Shown here: positions 32,901-41,895 of the stretch, piece after piece | Layout of the letters: the number at the start of each line of letters is the position of its first letter | Numbering within the stretch: position 1 is the first letter of the stretch | Assembly (NCBI GenBank): GCA_948474755.1 | Contig: CAOLHI010001433.1 | Location: 186,001 to 250,000, forward strand | Direction of reading: 5' to 3' | DNA from: Ctenosaura bakeri | Taxonomy: Eukaryota; Chordata; Lepidosauria; Squamata; Iguanidae | DNA: 64,000 bases | Notes under the pieces: model-generated | Seen by the model: the letters and a program-made list of their open reading frames with translations, nothing else | The model's database searches: none | Told to the model about the DNA's origin: nothing | Position numbers and translations under genes: made by a program

Positions 32901-34035
32901 GGTGAGGGCCGTGCATCTCAAATCAGCGAGGGAGCCCTGCAGGGGGAATACGCCACAATGGCGGAGGCGGGGTGGTATGTCCCAGTGGGTAGAGCAGGCA
33001 GGGAGGACACCCTACGTTTAGGTCACGCCAGCTCTGCATTGCTGGGCCAGTGTTTGAGTGTTGGGGACTCATTCAGCCTGGAAAACTCACTGGGTGACCT
33101 TGACTAGGTCACACTCTCTCAGCCCCCAGAGGAAGACCTCCTGCGCGGAAACTGTTCTGGACTCCAGTCAGAACTAGCTAGCCAAAGTGCTGATCCTAAT
33201 TGACATGTGGAGCTCAACGGCTTCAATGGGTCCTTTAAAGTTCTGACTAAATCCCGGAGTGGATTCGCCACCTCTGCTAGCAAGGGAGGGACGGGGGACC
33301 CCACCGTGCCCCCTAAGCCGAGCCTCATCCCGGCGGACGCTCACTTGTAGAGTTGGGTGCCCATCTCGGCCTCCAGCTGTGCCCAGAGGTGGAAGGCCTC
33401 TACCAGCATGTCCATGTAATAGTCCTGCGCGTAGGCGCTGCGGATGATGCGGCTCAGCCCGTGAGAGCTGCCCCTGGTGTGCGGGAGGAGGAACTGCGGG
33501 AGAAAGGGGAAGAAAGGGAGAGTTGAGGGGACCCCCCCAGCTGTCCAGAGGGTCTCCAGGGGTCGAGGGCCACATAGACAGCTTTTGGGGGGTGCCTGTT
33601 TCCCAGGGCCATGTCCAGTGCAGGGAGGGAGAGGGAAGACCCTTTCCTAAAGATCTTGGAGCTTGGACTGGGTCATAAAGAGAGACAACGGTCCTTCTGT
33701 GCACAGCTTTATATGGGTTGCTTGGAACTGGACCCACAACCAGGGTTGCTGTTGCTACAAGAGAGCTGTGTGTTACAGTGATCCAAACCGGTTGTGAGTC
33801 GGGCACGTTGCCCTGAAGGCTGTCGCCAGCCAGGATTGGGGAGGGTCCCTTTTTCCCTTCCTTTTTTGGGGGACCCGACGGAGAGTTTGCGACGGACACC
33901 CCCTACCTGCTCCAGCAGCAGCGTCCTCTGTTGCCGCTTGGCCAGGTAGTAAGCGGCACAGGTGCCCTGGATGCCGGCTCCGACCACAATGGCATCGTAG
34001 AGTCCCCCGGGACTGGCTCTCCGGAGGGCGGCCAT
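23785..34035 (-). CDS. PIPOX: PIPOX, peroxisomal sarcosine/pipecolate oxidase (8 coding exons)
   Basis: Oxidises sarcosine, L-pipecolate and other secondary amino acids to imines with release of hydrogen peroxide in peroxisomes (family knowledge: monomeric sarcosine oxidase family, covalent FAD). Joining 34035-33907, 33493-33345, 32362-32149, 29357-29175, 26938-26795, 26518-26357, 24161-24086 and 23915-23785 gives 1188 nt, 395 residues plus stop, against about 390 in human. All junctions are GT/AG with matching phase. The dinucleotide-binding motif GAGIQG is at residues 19-24. CMYT at residues 324-327 supplies the Cys that binds FAD in relatives. Lys273 aligns with the oxygen-activating Lys of bacterial MSOX by recall. 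A second conserved stretch, [13 protein letters not shown], spans exons 7-8. The C-terminus is ATL rather than the AHL remembered for human. Start is the first ATG in good context. Gene reads toward MYO18A. Confidence 0.95.
24086..24161 (-). CDS. PIPOX: PIPOX exon 7
   Basis: 76 bp: [20 protein letters not shown] then GAGFS and one base of the next codon. Acceptor ...TACTACAG, donor GTAAGT. Confidence 0.95.
24285..24382 (+). mobile_element. CR1 LINE 3' terminal scrap
   Basis: GGGGTTGGACTGGATGGCCC is followed by CCTCCAACTCGAAG and a TTTTACGATTCTAA end, the typical CR1 3' terminus. Lies in PIPOX intron 6, antisense to the gene. Confidence 0.8.
25238..25340. repeat. Short tandem array (GGCAAAGTCTGGCTAGCAG-type units)
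   Basis: GTCTGGCTAGTAG/GTCTGGCTAGCAG occurs three times with GCCTGGGGGAG spacers between 25242 and 25318, followed by a doubled TCTGCAGAAG. It directly abuts the 5' end of the adjacent CR1 copy. Confidence 0.8.
25330..25692 (+). mobile_element. CR1 LINE 3' end, young copy
   Basis: Encodes the RT carboxy end ([23 protein letters not shown], then [15 protein letters not shown]) and continues through GGGGGTTGGACTGGATGGCC to a TTTCTATGATTCTA tail. It is nearly identical to 56464-56815, so this subfamily moved recently. 5'-truncated, in PIPOX intron 6 on the opposite strand. Confidence 0.93.
25950..26140. repeat. Dispersed repeat (TGCCTTTGC...TTGCAAAGCC family), copy 1
   Basis: Shares TGCCTTTGC, TTGCAAAGCC, TTCCTCCCTCTCA, AAAGAGCAGAACC and ATGGAACTTG in the same order with 59650-59830. 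Family unknown to me. Confidence 0.65.
26149..26190. repeat. Near-perfect 17-bp inverted repeat (hairpin)
   Basis: Arm 26149-26165 (TGTGCCGTCCGATACCG) and arm 26174-26190 pair at 16 of 17 positions across an 8-base loop. It lies in PIPOX intron 6. Confidence 0.9.
26357..26518 (-). CDS. PIPOX: PIPOX exon 6, with the FAD-linking Cys
   Basis: 54 codons, starting [16 protein letters not shown] and ending [10 protein letters not shown]. Cys324 in CMYT corresponds to the covalent flavin attachment Cys of the family. Acceptor CCCTAG, donor GTATGG. Confidence 0.95.
26541..26670 (+). mobile_element. tRNA-derived SINE (GGTAGAGC family)
   Basis: GCAGGTGGAGCGTCTGCTTT plus CCTGGATTCAGTCCC (A/B boxes), then GATCTGCTGCCAATCAGC and ATTGGATTGGCTGTGGAC. 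This is a diverged MIR-like tRNA SINE typical of squamates. Intron 5 of PIPOX. Confidence 0.6.
26795..26938 (-). CDS. PIPOX: PIPOX exon 5
   Basis: 48 codons: [20 protein letters not shown] to GDYPGLVK. The closing Lys273 is the probable oxygen-activating Lys by alignment with bacterial MSOX from memory. Acceptor TCTCCAG, donor GTGAGC. Confidence 0.95.
27765..27950 (+). mobile_element. CR1 LINE 3' fragment, diverged
   Basis: GGTTCATGGTCTACCTGTCAG-like coding remnant, then CCGGGGTTGGACTAGATGGC and a degenerate tail. PIPOX intron 4. A tail-only scrap lies at 27640-27685. Confidence 0.7.
28850..29140 (+). mobile_element. CR1 LINE 3' fragment, internally deleted
   Basis: CAGTTCTGGGTGCCCCATAT and GGAGCAGGTTCAGAGAAAGG are RT-end remnants; the copy jumps to AGGGGTTGGACTAAGTGACC and CCTTCCAACTCTCAG. 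It ends 35 bases before PIPOX exon 4's donor-side border. Confidence 0.7.
29175..29357 (-). CDS. PIPOX: PIPOX exon 4
   Basis: 61 codons in phase 0: [20 protein letters not shown], then [20 protein letters not shown] and LPLQ. The VTAGPWT stretch is a hallmark of the DAO/sarcosine oxidase fold. Acceptor CTCCAG, donor GTAAGC. Confidence 0.95.
29720..30035 (+). mobile_element. CR1 LINE 3' end
   Basis: RT end ([24 protein letters not shown]) with a deletion, then GGGGTTGGACTAGATGGCC and a CTACGATTCTAG tail. PIPOX intron 3, antisense. Confidence 0.85.
30150..30172. repeat. (GGA)n run
   Basis: A short GGA trinucleotide run in PIPOX intron 3. Confidence 0.8.
30940..31165. repeat. Pyrimidine-rich tract next to the purine array
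   Basis: About 225 bp dominated by C and T (CTCTCC, TTTTTC, CCTCTC blocks) with few purines on the + strand. It precedes a purine-only array in opposite strand polarity. Confidence 0.85.
31235..32065. repeat. Purine-only minisatellite (GGAAGGAAA / AAAGAGAAAGG), about 830 bp
   Basis: The + strand is almost entirely A and G, with scattered C in ACAGGCAAGC-type blocks. Larger blocks recur: AGGAAGCAAGCAAAGAGAAAG at 31331, 31504 and 31656, and AAAGGAGGAGGAGAGGGAGG at 31426 and 31759, suggesting a higher-order period of about 325-335 bp. All reading frames are open because T-containing stops are absent on one strand, so the ORFs of up to 526 codons here are artefacts. It lies in PIPOX intron 3, about 85 bases from the exon 3 donor. 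Confidence 0.95.
32149..32362 (-). CDS. PIPOX: PIPOX exon 3
   Basis: One base completes Lys93, then 71 codons: [16 protein letters not shown] through [15 protein letters not shown] and PDKILRVLQ. Acceptor CCCCACAG, donor GTAATG (weaker than consensus). If intron 3 were kept the frame would stay open for more than 1.3 kb through the purine array. Confidence 0.95.
33045..33145 (+). mobile_element. tRNA-derived SINE fragment (CACACTCTCTCAGCC family)
   Basis: TGGGTGACCTTGACTAGGTC, CACACTCTCTCAGCCCCCAG and AGGAAGACCTCC are the body of the SINE family seen at 38188 and 47125. PIPOX intron 2. Confidence 0.7.
33345..33493 (-). CDS. PIPOX: PIPOX exon 2
   Basis: 49 codons plus two bases: [51 protein letters not shown] with SRIIR is the strongly conserved segment near the active site of the family. 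Acceptor CCGCAG, donor GTGAGC. Confidence 0.96.
33907..34035 (-). CDS. PIPOX: PIPOX exon 1 (start codon, FAD-binding motif)
   Basis: 43 codons from ATG at 34035-34033 in context [21 protein letters not shown] at residues 14-24 is the beta-alpha-beta dinucleotide-binding motif; the following AAYYLAKR and TLLLEQ match the recalled human protein. Donor GTAGGG. No upstream in-frame ATG with better context was seen. Confidence 0.95.
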
Positions 34036-34330
34036 GGCCACGGACCGCTGTTCCCTTCCTTCTTCCTGCGGCTTTATTTTGCTGGGCCTCCTTGGAAACC
34101 AGGACTTTGGCCTCTCTAGGGGCAGCGCGGCCGCCTGCCAAGGCCTTGCGTTGGCTGACGAGGACTTGGATTGGATTTGGGGTGGGTGGGGAGGGGGGAG
34201 GTTCTTTGGCTGCCCTCCTGCCCTTCCCGGGCACAGATCGGATTTTCCCAGCGGTCCTTCTTCATCCAAGGGTCAAATTCCATCTTCACGGCTTCCCTTC
34301 CCCTCCCTCCCCAAATTGCACGCCGGCTTC
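34036..34330 (-). promoter_or_regulatory. PIPOX: PIPOX upstream region / probable core promoter
   Basis: No TATA box is evident. A CCAATCC sequence on the gene strand lies near 34170, about 130 bases before the ATG, and could be a CCAAT box. The transcription start is not visible from sequence alone. Confidence 0.35.
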
Positions 34331-34693
34331 TGGCAAGCTCCCTACAGTGGGGGCCAGAAACTCACTTTTCCCACAGTGTTGCCTTTTGAAACAGGAAACG
34401 AAAAAGACGGGGAAGGGCCAGCCAATGCAGGTACCCCCACTTTCATTCTCTGCTGCACCATATCCATGCTTTCTCGGAGTTTGCAACCTCCAGTCTGGAG
34501 ATAAAAGGACCAGGCAGGTGGGACAGATATTTTAGGTACGCCAGAGTTATTGATGAGGGTTTTGTCAATGGGCCAGGCTTTTTTTGTTTTGTAGGTCAGA
34601 TTTATTTGGGGCCAGTTTTTTAATAGCCTAGACTTCTTTTGACGGGCCAGATTTATTTGGGCGACAGATTTGTATGTGGGTGAGTTTTTGCGG

Positions 34694-34731
34694 GGCCGTA
34701 TTTGGCCCACGGGCTTCAAGTGCCGGACGCA
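34694..34731. mobile_element. hAT-like DNA transposon end (tentative)
   Basis: CGTATTTGGCCCACGGGC followed by CAAGTGCCGGACGC resembles the end of non-autonomous hAT elements. Upstream (34595-34680) a TCAGATTTATTTGG motif repeats imperfectly. Confidence 0.35.
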
Positions 34732-34834
34732 TTCCTGTAAAATATTTGCAAGTAACCCTTGTTAGGTATGCCGACGTGGGGGGAAACCTGGGCAGGGTCC
34801 CCCCATGTCCCCCTTTGCTCCGGCCTCTTCCTCT

Positions 34835-34912
34835 ATCTTAACATGCACAGAGGTACCCTTAACATGCACAGAGGTATCCTCTATCTTAACATGCACAGAG
34901 GTACCCTTCTTC
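34835..34912. repeat. Tandem array, TTAACATGCACAGAGGTA unit, 3 copies
   Basis: Three copies of the 18-base core are separated by CCC or CCTCTATC spacers, giving an imperfect array of about 22-29 bp units. Confidence 0.9.
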
Positions 34913-35029
34913 CCTCTCCTTAGTAAATACCACCCAATCCATGCAAAGAAATATCTCTCTGGAGGAAAGCTGTGGTTTGTTTCCTTGTTTGGAAAGATCC
35001 CGTCCATGACTCCGGTTTAGGGTGACTTT

Positions 35030-35225
35030 TCACAATATGGCCAAAGTACGACAGCCTCGGTTTGGCCCTCTTGGCTTCCGGGGGCGGCTTGATTCGCTCT
35101 CAGACCCCTTAATTTGTCCTTTTCGCAGTCCAGGATTTCCACCGAACTCTTCCCGTTTCCAACGAGTTGGTTTTCTCCCTCTCCGCTTCCTTCGCTTTCC
35201 GGTTTATTACACGGAGGATTAAATC
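35030..35225 (-). mobile_element. RTE (BovB-like) LINE fragment
   Basis: CAAAGTACGACAGCCTCGG, TTAATTTGTCCTTTTCGCAG and GTTGGTTTTCTCCCTCTCCG follow the same order as at 13520-13690. Confidence 0.75.
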
Positions 35226-35549
35226 GCATCCCGTTTTAACGAAAAGAGGTCCGTCTCTGTTCTCAGGTTTAATCTTTAAACTTTTTACAAAGTAAGAAAC
35301 TCGGTGTTTAATCGGCTGTCACTATTACAGTGATATTTTTGAGAGTCTCTCCTCGCCAAGATGAATCGATTTTTCCCATTACGGGTATTTCTTGCCTTTT
35401 GGATGGAACAGTCGGCGCTCGCTTCCCTCCTTTCTCTCTCTCTCCATTCCACCTCCAGTCTTAGTTAATAAGCCAAAATATCCATCACTGCCTATCACCC
35501 AGGGATCTAACTCATCTTCGAATTACTGACTCATGCTAAACATGAGTCA

Positions 35550-36160
35550 GCGTCGTGACGGGGCAGCCAAAAATGCCAATGCAATTCTGAGCTGCATCAA
35601 CAGGAGCACGGTGGCCAGATCAAGAAAACTGAAAGTGCTGCTCCATTCTGCTTTGGTCGGACCCCTCCGGGAATAATCCTGGGTCCAGTTCTGGGCACCA
35701 CAGTTCAGGAAGGATGTGGACATGCTGGACAGTGTCCGGAGGAGGGCGACCAAAATGGTCGAAGGCCTGGAAACCAGGAAGCCCTCCGAGGAGCAGCTTA
35801 GGGGGCTGTTTAGCCTGGAGAAGAGAAGGCTAAGAGGGGACATGACAGCCGTGTTTAAATACTTGAAGGGATGTCATAGGGAGGATGGAGCAAGCCTTTT
35901 TTCTGCTGTGCCAGAGACTAAGACACGGAGCAATGGATTCAAATTAGGTTCAAAGAGATTCCACCTAAACATTCCTGACTGTAATTGCTATTTCACGATG
36001 GAAGAGGTTGAGGGAGCAGACCCTTCATTTTTTGAGGTCTCTGAACAGAGCTTGAGAGGCATCTTTCAAGAATGCATTGGCTGCCTGTTCCTCCGTGACG
36101 GGGGTTGGACTAGATGGCCTTGGGGTACCTTCATACTCTAACAGTATGGTTCTGTGAAAT
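35550..36160 (+). mobile_element. CR1 LINE 3' end with RT remnant
   Basis: Starts near GCAGCCAAAAATGCCAATGC, continues [13 protein letters not shown] and LFSLEKRRLRGDM-type coding, and ends with GGGGGTTGGACTAGATGGCC and a short tail. The segment 35940-36060 is aberrant, so the frame departs from the CR1 consensus near the end. Confidence 0.9.
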
Positions 36161-36244
36161 GGGTTGTGTATTGTTGTTAGCGCTCGAAAATATACTGTTC
36201 TGGAAAAAAGTTTGATCGGAGTTTGAACTCAGAGTTCACATGAG

Positions 36245-36392
36245 TACCGTATTTGCTGACATATAAGACACAGCCCCTTTGTATGCCGGCAAATACTATT
36301 TGCTGGTGTGTAAGACACACTGGCTTATAAGGTGCATTTTCAAACAGTATTTTTCAGGGGGGAAAGTGACTCTTATAGGCCAGCAAACAGGG
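36245..36392. mobile_element. MITE with inverted termini (CCGTATTTGCTG family)
   Basis: Left end TACCGTATTTGCTGACATAT with AAGAC; right end GACTCTTATAGGCCAGCAAA. The internal GTGTAAGACACAC and TTATAAGGTGC repeats fit the vertebrate TATAAGACGC-type MITEs. About 148 bp. The right terminus is truncated relative to the left. Confidence 0.65.
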
Positions 36393-37649
36393 CAACCTAA
36401 GCAGTAAAGAGCTATCAAATAAACCTTCTTTGGTTTCTCCTTTTGATCATCTCCGTTAGCTTTTCTGCAGCGCTACCAACCACACTCTAATGCTTAACTC
36501 GGGCTAAGAGGCACGGCACAAAAGGAAAGGTGGGCGAGGAGGGAAGAGGAAAACCAAGCGAGCCAGCCGTAAGTTCCGAAAACCGAGAGCTGGTAGGGGG
36601 GAGAGGCAAAGTCTGATGGTATTGCTGGATGGGAGGGAATCCGGCTTCCTTGTTCTGCAGTCCGGTGGAATCTAGAAGGAGCGTCCAGATTTCTTTCCGC
36701 TGGAAAGCTGCAGCGTTGAGGAGCCGTGGCCGGCCGGTCAGTGAAGGCGCCATTCCAAGGAAGAAGAAGCGATGGATCAGGGTGGAAATGCAGCATCCTC
36801 TCCCTTTGCCCCCTCTCGTCCTCTCCTCCCTCCGCCCCCGCGTTGCGACTCCATCTGTTAATACCTTCCATTGTGGCTTCAGAGACTGGATTTTTCCTCC
36901 CTCTCTTGACTGTGTACCAGCCGAGCTGCCAAGCCAAGCAAATCCGGTGCCAACCAATGGCTGAGCGGAAGCTCCTGCCAGCGAAAAATAGGCCAAGTGA
37001 AAGATTTAATTTTTTTTTTTTTGGTAAATGGGCCTGACTTCAGATGTGGCCAAGGGATGCCAGCTCAGAGGCCCCGTGGCCGCAAGGGAACCTGGCTTGC
37101 CAGGGAAGGCCGTTTCGTCCTCTTTCTGGGCATGTGGCCCTCCCTGGTGGCCGGCCGGTGGCTTCCGTGTGAGGAGCCGGGTGAGTTTGCTCTGGTCTTC
37201 CCAGCTTTAAAGCCTTTCCCTCTGGGGTGCTGAACCCTGTGATCTTAAAATATCCGGACTTTAAAGGCTCTGAATTATAGCCTCCGAATATTCAGGCTTT
37301 TAAGGTAGCTCTCCAAAGTGCTGAATATATTATATTATTCACAAGACCCCGATGGAGCTCTCCAAGGTATTGAAACCTCTTGCTGTTCCAGACTTTAAAG
37401 GGGCCAGCCAGCACCCCTATCATCCATGAGAGGTGGCTGGGAGAAGTTGGACCGGTCCCAAGGTTCATGCAGAACTACATACAGAGGTTGCAACGGAGAA
37501 AGCGGTCCTGAGCAGAGTCCAGAGAGGGTAGGAGGGATGCTGGAAACGTTAATCCAAACTTTGGTTAGAAAATTTGCAAGCCGGGGGTTGCGTGGAGGTT
37601 TGGGAGCTCTTGCTCTGCAGCGACAGACTGGCCGGGACTGAGTTCATTT

Positions 37650-37745
37650 ATTGTTGTGTGTCTTCGAGTTGTTTCAAGTTTGCAGCAACTCTAAGGCGAC
37701 ACTATCATGGGGTTTTCTGGGGCTGAGAGTGTCAGCCAGCGGTTA
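37650..37745 (-). mobile_element. SINE fragment (3' portion)
   Basis: TTGTTGTGTGTCTTCGAGTT, TATCATGGGGTTTTCTGGGG and CTGAGAGTGT are the reverse of the SINE tail seen at 47125-47290. Confidence 0.7.
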
Positions 37746-38187
37746 ATACAGCCGACCTCATTAGCTCGGAATCCTGTATTTAAAGTGGAGCAGGGTCTTG
37801 CCTGGCCCTTTTGCGCCCTGCGCTTTAATTTCTGCAGCTTGAGAGAATGCAATGTCTCTGCTGCCTGGTCTGTACCTTTTACCGGGGACGGACTGGGCTT
37901 TTCACCTGCTGGCGCCGTGGCAGAATTGCCAGTCCTCTGGTGGCAACCAGGACCCATCGTCCTGTCTCTCCTCTCCCCCTTCTTCGTCCGAGGTGGCTGC
38001 CTTCAGGTGGGACGTGACACAGATCTCCCAAGTGCTAAACCCTATATCCCATGTAGCCGCATATCCCTATATCCCATCCTGGCTGGGGGATTATGGGAAC
38101 TGTTGTTCCTCCCTCCCCACAGGAACTAGCTGCCACGTCAGAACTGGTGTTGAGTTCTTTCCAGCTGGAGGTGAAGCTGTGAGAGGA

Positions 38188-38435
38188 AGTGTGGTCTAGT
38201 GGTCTGAGTGTTGGAGCTCTGGGTTCGAATTTCTGGCTCAGCCTTGGAACTCAGTGAGAGACCTTTGGGGCAAGGTACACTCTCAGCCTCTGAGGAAAGC
38301 AATGGAAGCTCCTCCAACCTCCTCTGTTTCAAATCCCTGCTGAGCCTTGGAGACTCCCTGGTGATTCTAGGCAGTCACACTCCCCAGCCTCAGAGGAATG
38401 CAATGGTAAAGCTCCTCCAAGCAAATCTGTTTTTT
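38188..38435 (+). mobile_element. tRNA-derived SINE, copy 1 of a close pair
   Basis: GTGGTCTAGTGGTCTGAGTG (A box region) and GGGTTCGAATTTCTGGCTC (B box region) are followed by CACTCTCAGCCTCTGAGG. A second body-like segment (38335-38435) suggests an internal or nested duplication. Confidence 0.75.
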
Positions 38436-38444
38436 GGGAGACAG

Positions 38445-38645
38445 CATTCCCTAGTGGTTTCAGTGCTGGCCTTTGGGAGACCAGGGTTTAAATTCCTGGC
38501 TGAGCCTTGGAAACCTGCTGGCTGGCCTTGAATAAGTCACACCCTCTCAGCCTTGGAGGAAGGCCATGCCCAACCTCCTCTGGATCAGTGTTGCCAAGAA
38601 AACCCCTAAGTGGGAGCCAGCTTGACACGGAACGGTAGCCACTCC
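38445..38645 (+). mobile_element. tRNA-derived SINE, copy 2 of a close pair
   Basis: CCTAGTGGTTTCAGTGCTGG, CAGGGTTTAAATTCCTGGC, CACACCCTCTCAGCC, and GCCAAGAAAACCCC give a nearly complete element directly after copy 1 in the same orientation. Confidence 0.8.
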
Positions 38646-39219
38646 AGAGACATGGAGCATGGATTTAAAAATAAATATAAGGGAAGGGAGTCCTGGACGT
38701 CCGAGGGGAGGTATTTAAAAGGATGATTTGCATGGCCAGGAAGCCACCGATAACCCGCCAAGCAGCTGAGGGCTGGCACGGAAACGAAGGGCGTCCATTT
38801 CAGTGACTGATTGAGCCTTAAAGCCATGAAGAGGGGATCCTTCACGTCCTTATCTCTCTCTCTCTTCCTCTCTCGTTTTCTCCTTCATGGCCCGGGAAAT
38901 AAACGGAAGGTTTTAGCTCTGGGCATCAAATGCTTAAAGAGCAGCATTAAACCAAAAAGAGAAATCCCTCGTTCTGGAAGAAGAAACGAGTGTTCCATTT
39001 CCCAAGGGAGAGATCTGGAGGTGACCTTCCTTGAAAGATCTGGAGCGAGGAGCACAAAGGTGCAGCCTTCTGGCCGTGCTCGGAGTGCAGCCCCCAGCAT
39101 TCTGCACCCTTGGCTTGGCTGGGTGTTGTAGTCCCACTGCTCCTGGAGAACCGTGACAGTTGCACCAGGGTTCAAATGTAAGGAACACAAACATTTTCTT
39201 GAAGGAGAGAGAGAATCAA

Positions 39220-39352
39220 CTGATGTTGTTGTTACTTGTGGTCAAGTCGACTTTGATTTACGGCAGCCCCCAGATTGTCAAGATCCCTGGAGATCAATAG
39301 GTCTTGCAACTCAGGTCTTGCAAAGCCCAGACCAGCTCTTGCGTCTTTGATT
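39220..39352 (-). mobile_element. RTE-type LINE / SINE tail fragment
   Basis: GTTGTTGTTACTTGTGGTC with GTCGACTTTGATTTACGG and CAGGTCTTGCAAAGCCC resembles the segments at 54366-54480 and 54762-54880. Confidence 0.5.
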
Positions 39353-39414
39353 CAATCAATCCACACAAAGTGCGGTCTCTCTCTTTGCCTACTTCTCTGT
39401 GTGTAGCCTTAGCA

Positions 39415-39640
39415 AGCTGCACATTGTGCGTTGCAGTTGTCCGTTCCATATTGTGCATTGTGGTTGTGCGTCCTATATTTTGCATTGTGGTTGTGTTGTA
39501 TATCCTACGCTTTGCATTGTTGTTTTGTGCCGCCTATATTTTGCATTGCAGTTGTGCATTCTTGTCGTGCACCCTATATGTGGTTTGGCACCCTATACTT
39601 TGCAGCTACGCATCCTGTCTTGTGCATTGCGCAACGGCAC
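39415..39640. repeat. Degenerate minisatellite (TTTGCATTGTGGTTGTG unit)
   Basis: Six or more imperfect copies of a roughly 30-40 bp unit around TATTTTGCATTGTGGTTGTG and CGTGCACCCTATA. Cys-rich ORFs in two frames (179 and 146 codons) come from the repeat. Confidence 0.85.
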
Positions 39641-40284
39641 CACAATGTCTTTCGCTGTGTTGCTGTTCTGTGTGTGGCTTGTATTGCCTTCGTGCGACAC
39701 ATCTTTGCATGCAGAGACTGACGTCGTGCTGGGGGGGGATGTTGGATTGCCGCCTCTCCGTGTGTGTTTGTGTGTGTGTTTGTGCCTCTCCAGCGCCTCT
39801 TATCCCTTTTACATCTTCCAGACTGGGGTCGCCGTATGAATAAAAGGAGTAATGAGGCTAACGATGAAGGCTGGGTCTCTCTCTCTCTCTGCCTCCAGAG
39901 AAATCGCTTAAAGGGCCGTGGGTGGATTCGCGCATGCTTTGCAAGAGCAGAGGCGGGCAAAGGTGGGAGGAAAAAGGAACGGAAGATGGGGTGAGGAAAG
40001 GAGGAATGCACGCGGCAGTCCTCCCCGCGGTGGCAGTTTGGGGATCCTACGGCACAGAGGTGGGCTTCTCCTGGCCTGTGGGTCCTATTCGGAAGCCCAA
40101 TGTGGCCCTCTCCGTGCCCAATACTCCTAAAGGCCTCATCCTTCCCATCAGATTTCCAAGGGACAGGTTCACCATCCAAAGCCGTGGGCCTCAACCCCTT
40201 GCTCTTCCATATTTTTTTGGGGGGGGGCTTCATTTCCCAGAATCCCTGAGCTTTCTTGTCCAAAGAGACTTGCACACAGAGCTT

Positions 40285-40385
40285 GGATGGGCCTCTTTCA
40301 GGGGTTGCTTGGTTGTCTCTTCCTTCGTGACAAAAGGGGGTTGGACTGGATCGTCGTTGGGGGTCCCTATTCTAAGATTCCATGG
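40285..40385 (+). mobile_element. CR1 LINE 3' terminal scrap
   Basis: GGGGGTTGGACTGGATCGTC, then CCTATTCTAAGATTCC, the CR1 terminus, with a short coding remnant before it. Confidence 0.75.
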
Positions 40386-41224
40386 GGATGCCAGCCTGTG
40401 GGACAGATGAGGAATCAGTGTGAGCAGCTGGTGCCGAAACTCCTTGAGGATTCCTTCCATCTGGAGCTGACAATTTAGGAGTTAAGCCAAAGGCATTGCT
40501 GGAAAAAATGGCTTTTTGGGGAGGGGTTTGGAGAAGGGGGTTGAGAAAGAGTCGCCACCCTACTTAGAACCCCAAACGAGACCCCCGTAATATCCTTTTT
40601 TCCTTTGTAAGGTGTGTTCTCTTCCCTTCCTCTTCTGCCATTAGTAGCCTGCCTTCTTTTTTTAACAAGCCAGGCGGAAATTCAACCGGGGTAGCGCATC
40701 CCATCTCAGTGTCTGGATGACAAGGGGGGGGAATACACCGCGCGTCCGTTGGGAGCGACAGAAAGAAAAATATGACCGGGTGGCGTTCTTTGTATATCTT
40801 TATGGATCGCCGTTGAGTTTTGACTTCCTCCTCTCTTTTTTTTTCCCCTCGGCGGCGGCCAATAAATCCTCATCGTAAGATTGCAGGAAGGGAGAGCCGT
40901 GATAAATATGTTTTGTAGCAATAAGGCAAGGTGGCTTTCCGATGAGTTATTTTGGCACGGCGGGCGGGAGAGACAGGCGGGGGCGTGTGTGGAAACACAA
41001 AGCTCTTCCAGGTGGGTTTTGGTGGGTTATTATTATTTTTTAGATGGTGATCATGACGGAATGCATATTTGGGTTCCACTTTGTGCAAGAAATTGAAGAA
41101 TTGTAGTCATTCCTTGGGGAGAGAAACTCAATTGTAACTGCTTTAGGCGTCACTGGACTGCATCTCCCATCAGCAGAACGAATGGGGAGGGTCGATGTAG
41201 TCAAAAATGAAATGCGCAGATATG

Positions 41225-41895
41225 AGAAGGGTGAACTGGCTTGATCACAGTACATGTGAAAGGGATCTAGGAGTCTTAGTAGACCATGAGCCAGCAGTGT
41301 GATGCGGCAGCTGAAAAAGCCAATACGATTCTGGGCTGCATCAGTAGGAGCATGGTGTCTAGGTTGCGGGAAGTGATGGTACTACTCTCTTTTGCCTTGG
41401 TCAGACTCCACCTGTGGGAATGCTGCGTCCGGTTCTGGGCACTTCATTTCAGGAAGGATATGGACAAGGTGGAGTGTGTCCAGAGGAGGGCAACCAAGAT
41501 GGTGAAGGGTCTAGAAGCCATGAAGCCCTATGGGGAGCAGCTTAGGGAGCTAGAGACGTTTATTTTGGAGGAGAGAAGGTTCAGAGAAGACAAGATATCC
41601 ATGTTTAAGTATTTGAAGGGACATAATACGGAGGACGGAGCTAGCCTGTTTTCTGCTGCTCCGGAGACTGGGAAACGGAGCAGTGGCTTCAAACTTCAGG
41701 AAAAGAGATTCCATGTACCGTAAATATTAGGAAGAACTTCCTGAGGGTAAGAGCAGTTTGACAGGGAGTGCGCTGCCTCCGTGGAGTGAGGTGGAGCCGC
41801 CTCCTTCTTCGGATGGGCTGGATGGCCCTCTGTCCGGCGTGCTTTGGCCGTGTCTTCTTGCATAGCAGGATGGATGACCCTTGGGGGTCTCTCTG
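41225..41895 (+). mobile_element. CR1 LINE 3' end, long copy
   Basis: Begins with GGATCTAGGAGTCTTAGTAG and GCCAGCAGTGTGATGCGG, then encodes KANTILGCISRSMVSRL- and [23 protein letters not shown] RT sequence. An in-frame stop near 41721 and indels follow before the 3'UTR. One of the two longest CR1 copies here. Confidence 0.92.

Noticed and set aside
39304..39843. Cys-rich frame of 179 codons
   Set aside because: Explained by the imperfect minisatellite; another frame of the same DNA is equally Cys-rich.
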